Below, in pieces: positions 58,394 through 64,000 of a stretch of DNA of 64,000 bases (position 1 is the first letter of the stretch; every line of letters starts with the position of its first letter). The stretch covers positions 124,001 to 188,000 of the forward strand of contig NZ_FORP01000009.1 of the NCBI RefSeq assembly GCF_900114035.1. The letters are read 5' to 3'. This DNA comes from Amycolatopsis sacchari (lineage in GTDB: Bacteria; Actinomycetota; Actinomycetes; Mycobacteriales; Pseudonocardiaceae). The notes beneath the pieces are model-generated. The model saw only the letters and a program-made list of their open reading frames with translations, was not told the origin of the DNA and did no database searches. The position numbers and the translations under genes are program-made.

Positions 58394-59263
58394 TCATGCC
58401 TTGGCGGCGTTCGCCGCGATGGCGTCGGCAATCCGGTTCCACGCGCTTCCGGGCAAGGAGTGCCCCATGCCCGGGATCACCAGCAACTCGGCACCGGGCA
58501 CCGCGGCCGCTGTGGCGCGTCCGCCGCTCACGTCGACCAGAGGATCGCTATCGCCGTGGATGACCACCGTCGGGAGCTTCAGGCCGCGCAGGGCATCGGT
58601 ACGATCGGCAGCCGTCGCGTTGGCGGCGATGTGACGAAGCGTGCCGGCCGGGTGGTAGGCGCGGTCGTATGCGGCGGTGGCCCGGCGGACCAGCTCCTCG
58701 TCATCGGCCTCGATACCCGGCCCCCCGATGAGGCGGTGGAGTCTGACATCCGCGGCGATCGCCGTCTCGCGGTCGTCACCGGACGAAGGCACCAGGGCAG
58801 TGGGGTCGTCCAGGGTGGACTTTCCGACAGAGCGGTCGCTCGTGCTCGACATGATCGAGGCGAGGCTGTCAACGAGCTCGGGGCTGTCGATGGCGAGCTG
58901 TTGAGCGATGCCGCCGCCCATGGAGGCCCCGACCAGGTGGGCATGGGAGATGCCCAGCGCGGCGAGCAGGCCGGCGGCATCGGCGACCATGTCGGACAGG
59001 TGATAGCGCACGGTTGAGAAATCGCCGTGGAGCAGTCCGGTGAGGTCGACGTCGCCGAGCTCATCGAGCCAGGTGGACAGACCGACGTCGCGGTTGTCGA
59101 AGCGGATCACGGAGAAGCCGTGGCCGGCGAGAAGCTCACAAAATCCGTCCGGCCACGCGAGAAGCTGCTCGCCAACTCCCATGATCAGCAACATCGGCGG
59201 AGCACCGGGATCTCCGAACCTCTCGTAATGGATTTCGATACCGTTCGACTGGACGAAAGGCAC
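58394..59263 (-). CDS. Alpha/beta hydrolase
   Basis: A 289-residue alpha/beta hydrolase: IMGVGEQLLAWPDGFCELLA after the first strand (no HG oxyanion pair), RFDNRDVGLST, the nucleophile in VGASMGGGIAQQ (GASMG), acid in HGDSDPLVD and His in PGMGHSLPG. The pattern is close to the RdmC/aclacinomycin-methylesterase-like group, which hydrolyses methyl esters among others. The GTG at 59263 is preferred because AGAGGGG lies six bases upstream; a longer frame to 59347 would include the promoter. A sigma-70-type promoter and a ten-base palindrome lie upstream. Confidence 0.87.
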   Translation of the reverse strand: MPFVQSNGIEIHYERFGDPGAPPMLLIMGVGEQLLAWPDGFCELLAGHGFSVIRFDNRDVGLSTWLDELGDVDLTGLLHGDFSTVRYHLSDMVADAAGLLAALGISHAHLVGASMGGGIAQQLAIDSPELVDSLASIMSSTSDRSVGKSTLDDPTALVPSSGDDRETAIAADVRLHRLIGGPGIEADDEELVRRATAAYDRAYHPAGTLRHIAANATAADRTDALRGLKLPTVVIHGDSDPLVDVSGGRATAAAVPGAELLVIPGMGHSLPGSAWNRIADAIAANAAKA

Positions 59264-59318
59264 GTTGGTCCCCTCTTGACCTGATGTGTCGCCGCTGTGT
59301 GGACGAGCCTCCTCACCG

Positions 59319-59360
59319 AGGATGACAGCGGACCGCGCCAACGTCAAGAAAGAACGTTCT
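59319..59360 (-). promoter_or_regulatory. Promoter and AGAACGTTCT palindrome upstream of the hydrolase
   Basis: On the minus strand TTGACG (59347-59342), 17 bases, CATCCT (59324-59319) is a good sigma-70-like promoter for the hydrolase. AGAACGTTCT (59351-59360), a perfect ten-base palindrome, sits just upstream of the -35, where an activator or repressor could act. No regulator gene is adjacent. Confidence 0.5.
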
Positions 59361-59405
59361 ACCTACTACCGAGACGCGCCCCGTGACACCGAGCTGGGTT
59401 CGCTC

Positions 59406-59430
59406 CGGTGTTCGCGAAGGCGGAACACCG
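59406..59430 (-). terminator. Hairpin after the phosphate-transport genes
   Basis: CGGTGTTC (59406-59413) and GAACACCG (59423-59430) form an eight-base stem with a nine-base loop, six bases beyond the stop of the 74-residue membrane protein. There is no U-tract. It is probably the terminator of the phosphate-transporter unit. Confidence 0.5.
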
Positions 59431-59435
59431 CCTAC

Positions 59436-59660
59436 CTAAGCCGCGACGATGAGGTAGATCCCGTACCCCACAACGGCCACACACACGGCGAAGCACACCA
59501 CCGCCGTCGTGAGCCCGCTCCCGCCGCTGGCGCCGGTCTCCCGCGCCGTGGTGCGCGCCGCGAGGCCACGCACCCCCACCGCGAACAGGCTCGTGAGCAC
59601 GCTCACGGCGACCAGCGCGATCAGGAACACGCTGCCGAGGGCAGCCCAGTCGATCTTCAT
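59436..59660 (-). CDS. Small membrane protein paired with the PiT transporter
   Basis: A 74-residue protein with two TM helices, about 8-30 (GSVFLIALVAVSVLTSLFAV) and 50-72 (TTAVVCFAVCVAVVGYGIYL), joined by a basic, Ala/Thr-rich loop. It starts eight bases after the stop of the PiT gene, so it is co-transcribed. Small two-helix proteins of this kind regularly follow pit genes in actinomycetes; their role is unknown, perhaps a transporter subunit. Confidence 0.75.
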   Translation of the reverse strand: MKIDWAALGSVFLIALVAVSVLTSLFAVGVRGLAARTTARETGASGGSGLTTAVVCFAVCVAVVGYGIYLIVAA

Positions 59661-59668
59661 GGCGCTCC

Positions 59669-60793
59669 TCAGGCGGCCGCGGCGACCGGCTCGGCCGACG
59701 ACTCGTTGACGTTCTGCGCGGTCACCGGGTTGCGGCGCGACCACAGGTAGATGACCACGGCGATGGCGACCCCGGCCACGCCCACCAGCACCGTGCCGAC
59801 GCTGCCGCTGCCCGCGACCTCCGCCGCGATGGCACCGACGACCGCCGCCGCGGGCAGGGTGAACAGCCACGCCAGCGCCATCCGGCCGGCCACGCCCCAG
59901 CGCACCTCGGCGAGCCTGCGCCCGACACCGGAACCGATGATCCCGCCCGAGCAGACGTGCGTCGTGGACAGCGCGAAACCGAGGTGCGACGACGCGAGGA
60001 TCGTCACCGCGGCACTGGTCTCGGCCGCGAACCCCTGCGGGGTCTGGATTTCGGTGATCTTCTTGCCCATCGTCTGGATGATGCGCCAGCCGCCGAGGTA
60101 GGTGCCGAGCGCGATCGCGGTACCCGCGCTGAGCACGACCCACAGCGGCGGCCCGGACCCGGCGGCGAGCGAACCGGACGCGATCAGCGTCAGCGTGATC
60201 ACACCCATCGTCTTCTGCGCGTCGTTGGTGCCGTGCGCGAGCGAGACGAGCGAGGCGGACAGCGCCTGCGCGGTCTTGAACGTCTTCGACACGACGTCCT
60301 GCCGCGCGGACGCGGTGATGCGGTACACGAGGAACGTGCCGACCACCGCGACCAGACCCGCGACGAGCGGCGAGGCCACGGCGGGGATCAGGATCTTCTC
60401 GACGACCGCGGCGAAGTGCACGGCGTCCGCGCCCGACGCGATCCACGTCGCGCCGATCAGGCCGCCGAACAACGCGTGCGAGGAGCTGGACGGCAGGCCG
60501 AACAGCCAGGTCAGCAGGTTCCAGATGATCGCGCCGACGAGCCCGGCGAACACGACCGTCGGGGTGACCTTCGTGTCGTCGACGATGCCGCCGGAGATCG
60601 TCTTGGCGACCTCGATGGACAGGAACGCGCCGACGAGGTTGAGGACCGCGGAGATCGAGACCGCGACCTTGGGCTTGAGCGCGCCCGTGGCGATGGACGT
60701 CGCCATGGCGTTCGCGGTGTCGTGGAAGCCGTTGGTGAAGTCGAAGGCGAGTGCCGCGACCACCACCACGATGACGATGAGTGAGGGGTCCAC
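59669..60793 (-). CDS. pit: PiT-family inorganic phosphate transporter
   Basis: A 374-residue membrane protein of about ten TM helices with the duplicated PiT signature: FDFTNGFHDTANAMATSIAT near the N-terminus and SLAHGTNDAQKTMGVI in the second half, plus LPSSSSHALFGGLIGA and its counterpart ALSTTHVCSGGIIGSGVG. It imports metal-phosphate with protons at moderate phosphate levels. The start is a GTG at 60793. It heads a two-gene unit with the small membrane protein and lies just downstream of the hut genes on the same strand, with a short hairpin (60797-60812) between. Confidence 0.94.
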   Translation of the reverse strand: MDPSLIVIVVVVAALAFDFTNGFHDTANAMATSIATGALKPKVAVSISAVLNLVGAFLSIEVAKTISGGIVDDTKVTPTVVFAGLVGAIIWNLLTWLFGLPSSSSHALFGGLIGATWIASGADAVHFAAVVEKILIPAVASPLVAGLVAVVGTFLVYRITASARQDVVSKTFKTAQALSASLVSLAHGTNDAQKTMGVITLTLIASGSLAAGSGPPLWVVLSAGTAIALGTYLGGWRIIQTMGKKITEIQTPQGFAAETSAAVTILASSHLGFALSTTHVCSGGIIGSGVGRRLAEVRWGVAGRMALAWLFTLPAAAVVGAIAAEVAGSGSVGTVLVGVAGVAIAVVIYLWSRRNPVTAQNVNESSAEPVAAAA

Positions 60794-60820
60794 GTACTCG
60801 GACGATACCGAGCGAGTGAA

Positions 60821-61987
60821 TCAGCCGAGCGGGCTCGGATTGAACATCCGGTGAACTCCCCGCCGGAAAACCGCCCAGGTCAAGGGGACCCCCGGCCGGT
60901 AGGCGAGGTGCGTCACCGACGGTGCGTCGAGGACCTGGAGATCAGCGCGGCCACCTGGGCGGATGAACCCCACGTCGTCCCGGCGCAACGCCGCCGCACC
61001 TCCCGCGGTGGCCGCCCACACGGCTTCCTCGACGGTCATCCGCATCTGCAGCACGGCCGTCGCGACGCAGAACGCCATCGACGTCGTGTACGAGCTGCCC
61101 GGGTTGGCGTTCGTGGCGAGCGCGACGACCGCTCCCGCGTCGAGCAGCCGCCGCGCGGGGGCGAGCGGCTGGCGGGTGGACAGGTCGCACGCGGGCAGCA
61201 GCGTCGCGACCGTGCCGGAACCGGCGAGCGCCGCCACGTCGTCGTCGGTGAGGTACGTGCAGTGGTCGACGCTCGCCGCGCCCGCGCGGACCGCGAGCCG
61301 CACACCGGGACCGGGGCCGAGCTGGTTGCCGTGCACCCGCACACCGAGCCCGCGCTTCACCGCCGCCCGCAGCACCCGCTCCGACTGCGCTTCGTCGAAC
61401 GCGCCCTCCTCGCAGAAGACGTCGACCCACCGCACGTGTTCCGCGACGGCGTCGAGCATTTCACCGCACACGAGGTCCACATAGGACTCAGCATCAACAC
61501 CTGGCGGGACGAGGTGCGCACCGAGGAACGTGACCTCGTCGACGACCTCCGCGGCGATCCTCGCCGACCGCAGTTCGTCCACAACGGACAATCCGTACCC
61601 GGTCTTGGTCTCCAGGAACGTCGTGCCCTGCCGCTCCGCCTCCGCGACGTGCCTGCGCAGGTTCGCCGCCAGCGCCTCGTCGGATGCCGCCCTCGTCGCC
61701 TCGACGGTCGTCGCGATCCCGCCTGCCGTGTAGGGCTTTCCGGCCATGCGCGCGGCGAACTCGACGGTCCGGTCCCCCGCGAACACCAGGTGCGTGTGGC
61801 TGTCCACCCAGCCGGGCAGCACCGCCCTGCCGCCCACGTCGAGCCGCTCGTCGGCGTCCGGTGCCGCGCCGGACGCCCCGGCCCAAGCGATGCGCTCACC
61901 GTCGAGCACGACAGCCGCGTCGTGCCGTGTGCCCAGCTCGGGGTCGTTGGTCGTCAGCTCGCCGATGTTGTCGATCAGGATCGCCAC
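60821..61987 (-). CDS. hutI: Imidazolonepropionase HutI
   Basis: A 388-residue amidohydrolase, normal for Hut[16 protein letters not shown] carries the metal HxH; ETKTGYGL and [12 protein letters not shown] match the substrate pocket; [11 protein letters not shown] and SVDHCTYL bring the later His ligands; [15 protein letters not shown] has the conserved region near the metal Asp position (Asn here in the printed motif ATNANPG, as in HutI). It opens 4-imidazolone-5-propionate to N-formimidoyl-glutamate in histidine degradation. The GTG start lies inside the end of hutF (13-base overlap), so the two are one operon. Confidence 0.95.
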   Translation of the reverse strand: MAILIDNIGELTTNDPELGTRHDAAVVLDGERIAWAGASGAAPDADERLDVGGRAVLPGWVDSHTHLVFAGDRTVEFAARMAGKPYTAGGIATTVEATRAASDEALAANLRRHVAEAERQGTTFLETKTGYGLSVVDELRSARIAAEVVDEVTFLGAHLVPPGVDAESYVDLVCGEMLDAVAEHVRWVDVFCEEGAFDEAQSERVLRAAVKRGLGVRVHGNQLGPGPGVRLAVRAGAASVDHCTYLTDDDVAALAGSGTVATLLPACDLSTRQPLAPARRLLDAGAVVALATNANPGSSYTTSMAFCVATAVLQMRMTVEEAVWAATAGGAAALRRDDVGFIRPGGRADLQVLDAPSVTHLAYRPGVPLTWAVFRRGVHRMFNPSPLG

Positions 61988-63267
61988 AGCGCCTCGATTT
62001 CCTCCGCCAGCACCACTTCCGGTCGTTCGACCAACTGGTGCACGCCGTCCCGGACGACCTCACGGCCCGCGACGAGCACGTCCGTCACGTCCGCCGCACT
62101 CGCCGTCAGCAACACGGCCTCCGGATCCGTACCGGCCGTCCTCCGGGATTTCAGGTCCACCGCAACGAGATCCGCCGGAGCACCGGGGAACAAACCCGCA
62201 CGATCCCACCCGAGAGCCTCGTGATCGGTCGACGCCGCCAGCAACTCGGCCACGCTGAAGCGGCCGCGCCGCTCCGACGCCAACCGCTCGTCCATCTCCA
62301 GTGCCCGCGCCTCCTCGAACGGGTCGACGACGGCCTGGCTGTCGCTGCCGAGGCACAGCCCCACCCCGGCGTCGGCGAGCGCCCGCGCCGGCCCGATGCC
62401 GTCGCCGAGGTCCCGTTCCGTGGTCGGGCAGAAGCACACGCGAGTGCCGGTCCCGGCCAGCGCACGGATGTCGTGGCGCGTCAGGTGCGTGCCGTGCACC
62501 GCGACCGTGCGCGGCCCGAGCAACTCCGCTTCGGCGAGCAGTTGCGTGGGTGTCCGGCCGTGGTAGGCGAGGCACTCGGTGTTCTCCGCGCGCTGCTCGG
62601 ACAGGTGGACGTGCAGTGGTCCGGACCAGCTCGCCAGCACGGGCAGCTGCTCCACCGGCACCGCACGCACCGAGTGCACGGCGGCACCCACGCGGGTCAG
62701 GCCCTCCGGCCGCAAGTCCGCGACGCGGGCCGCCCACGACTCGCCGTCCCCGTCGCCGAACCGCCGCTGCCGCTCGTCGAGCTCGCGGCCGAATCCTCCG
62801 GCGAGGTAACAGGTGTCGAGCAGCGTCAGCCGGATTCCCGCGTCGGCCGCGGCCCGCGCCAGCGCGTGCCCCATCGCGTTGGGATCGTCGTAGGGACGAC
62901 CGCCCGGGGCGTGGTGGAGGTAGTGGAACTCGCCGACGCTGGTGTAGCCGGAAAGCGCCATCTCGGCGTACACACCGCGGGCCAGCCGGTAGTACGAATC
63001 GGGATCGAGCCGCGCGGCCAGCTCGTACATCCGTTCGCGCCACGTCCAGAACGTGCCGCGCTCCCCGTGCGTCCGTCCTCGCAAGGCCCGGTGGAAGGCG
63101 TGCGAATGCCCGTTGGCGAAGCCGGGCAGGACGAGCCCGGTGAGCACGGTTCCCGCGCGCGGTGCCCCTGGCGTGACCTCGGTGTAGACGCCGTCCTCGA
63201 CCTCCAGCCGGACCCCGGTGGCGGGTCCGTCCGGCAGCCAGGCCAGCTCCGCCCAGTAGGTCGTCAT
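61975..63267 (-). CDS. hutF: Formimidoylglutamate deiminase HutF
   Basis: A 430-residue amidohydrolase. [20 protein letters not shown] carries the metal HxH with the HutF-specific continuation; [10 protein letters not shown] and [12 protein letters not shown] provide further ligands; VAVHGTHLT and [24 protein letters not shown] segment ([19 protein letters not shown]) close the active site. It converts N-formimidoyl-L-glutamate to N-formyl-L-glutamate and ammonia, so this organism uses the two-step hutF branch. The ATG at 63267 overlaps the stop of the upstream M20 gene by four bases. Confidence 0.93.
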   Translation of the reverse strand: MTTYWAELAWLPDGPATGVRLEVEDGVYTEVTPGAPRAGTVLTGLVLPGFANGHSHAFHRALRGRTHGERGTFWTWRERMYELAARLDPDSYYRLARGVYAEMALSGYTSVGEFHYLHHAPGGRPYDDPNAMGHALARAAADAGIRLTLLDTCYLAGGFGRELDERQRRFGDGDGESWAARVADLRPEGLTRVGAAVHSVRAVPVEQLPVLASWSGPLHVHLSEQRAENTECLAYHGRTPTQLLAEAELLGPRTVAVHGTHLTRHDIRALAGTGTRVCFCPTTERDLGDGIGPARALADAGVGLCLGSDSQAVVDPFEEARALEMDERLASERRGRFSVAELLAASTDHEALGWDRAGLFPGAPADLVAVDLKSRRTAGTDPEAVLLTASAADVTDVLVAGREVVRDGVHQLVERPEVVLAEEIEALWRS

Positions 63268-64000
63268 GTCGACAAGTCCCCGAGTGTCTCGGTGAGGGCC
63301 CGCACGCCGTGCTCCACGTCGTCGTCCTCCGCGAACTCCTCCGGCGCGTGGCTGATCCCGGTGGGATTGCGCACGTAGAGCATCCCCGCCGGGACGTGAG
63401 CGGCGAGCACGGCGGCGTCGTGCCCTGCGCCGGTCGGCAGTTCCGGCACCCCGCCCAGCCGGTCGCGCAAGCGCTTTCTCAGCCCGGAGTCGAAGGTGAC
63501 GGTGTCGCTGAAGGACTCCTCGGTGAGGCGCACCTCGCACCCTTCGTCCGCGGCGGCCTGGCGCGCGACCTCGGCGATCTCGTCCACCACCGGACGTGCC
63601 GGCCCCCGCGCGTCCAGCCACAGGTCCACAGTGGACGCGATCACGTTAGTACCACCCGGTTTCGGCAGGATCCTGCCCACGGTCGCCCTCGCGCCCGCCA
63701 CCTTCGACGCGATCCGGCGGGCCGCCGACACGACCGCCGCGGCGGGCAGCATCGGGTCGTGCCGGTCGGTCATCAGCGTGGCACCGGCGTGGTTCCCCTC
63801 GCCGGTGAACGTGAACCGCCACCGGCCGTGGGCGAGCACCGTGCTGCCGACGGCGACCGGCGAACCGAGGTCGACCAGCCCCCGCCCCTGCTCGACGTGC
63901 AGCTCCAGAAAGGTGCCGATCCGGGAAAGCGCTTCCTCGTCCCGGCCGAACCGCTCCGGCGCGAACCCCATCCGCCGCGCCGCCTCCGCGAGCGTCACGC
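63264..64000 (-). CDS. M20-family amidohydrolase (allantoate amidohydrolase-like), 5' end outside window
   Basis: The visible 245 residues are the C-terminal part of a zinc-dependent M20 amidohydrolase of the allantoate/N-carbamoyl-amino-acid type. FLELHVEQGRGL holds metal-site residues, GEGNHAGATLM the dimerisation-lid His, and GAGHDAAVLA and GISHAPEEF the last metal and substrate residues. The frame continues past the right edge, so the apparent GTG at 63998 is not the start. It is translationally coupled to hutF. In this setting it may deformylate N-formylglutamate, the step normally done by HutG, which I do not see here. Confidence 0.85.
   Translation of the reverse strand, partial: VTLAEAARRMGFAPERFGRDEEALSRIGTFLELHVEQGRGLVDLGSPVAVGSTVLAHGRWRFTFTGEGNHAGATLMTDRHDPMLPAAAVVSAARRIASKVAGARATVGRILPKPGGTNVIASTVDLWLDARGPARPVVDEIAEVARQAAADEGCEVRLTEESFSDTVTFDSGLRKRLRDRLGGVPELPTGAGHDAAVLAAHVPAGMLYVRNPTGISHAPEEFAEDDDVEHGVRALTETLGDLST

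Noticed and set aside
1..64000. CRISPR array, prophage or large biosynthetic gene cluster
   Set aside because: No regularly spaced repeats, phage structural genes or PKS/NRPS modules were seen anywhere in the window.

Overview
The window is very GC-rich, densely coded DNA with frequent GTG (and a few TTG) starts, many TetR-type regulators and many four-base start/stop overlaps. This points to a filamentous actinomycete, most likely of the Pseudonocardiaceae (Amycolatopsis-like); the genus is an inference from style and gene content. I saw no CRISPR array, phage structural gene, rRNA or large natural-product synthase. The region is mostly accessory catabolic, transport and regulatory chromosome.

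Layout. 1-6.7 kb: DinB-type enzyme and methyltransferase divergent from an XRE-cupin repressor; an MMPL exporter with an OmpR-type response regulator and a histidine kinase that has lost its sensor region; an HxlR repressor divergent from an enoyl-CoA hydratase-like enzyme. 6.7-12.4 kb: esterases, an NmrA-like reductase and TetR regulators, then a PaaX-type regulator. 12.6-20.5 kb: one long operon for a Dpp/Opp-type ABC importer, with a permease-ATPase fusion, ending in two unrelated alpha/beta hydrolases and a strong hairpin. 20.5-25.7 kb: small and secreted hypotheticals, a DoxX-like protein, TetR and XRE regulators and two dehydrogenases.

25.7-33.3 kb is the least familiar part. Four tightly overlapping minus-strand genes encode a membrane protein with a decayed P-loop, an intact HerA-type ATPase, a small acidic protein and a protein with a PD-(D/E)XK-like motif. 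A divergent gene encodes a membrane-anchored XRE regulator with an apparently extracellular carbohydrate-binding-like domain. A frameshifted small gene lies at the far end.

33.9-39.7 kb looks like a complete C-glycoside utilisation locus: a GMC/pyranose-oxidase-like oxidoreductase (sugar C3 oxidation), the two subunits of a C-glycoside deglycosidase (TIM barrel plus DUF6379), a GPH sugar symporter and a ROK repressor.

39.7-49.3 kb holds several regulator-enzyme pairs with readable operators, including a triple TetR operator at 47.2 kb and a double one at 41.9 kb. It also has a carotenoid-oxygenase/hydrolase operon next to a PucR-type regulator that has lost its DNA-binding helix. 49.3-51.4 kb is an AT-richer, probably foreign patch beside a tRNA-Ala(GGC) gene, with a remnant of an SGNH hydrolase gene. 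51.4-64 kb is more conserved: DsbA-like and MauE-like membrane proteins, a glutamate-type binding lipoprotein, the helicase HrpB, an ion-channel-like protein, dienelactone hydrolase, a PiT phosphate transporter, and the histidine-degradation genes hutI and hutF with an M20 amidohydrolase cut by the window edge.
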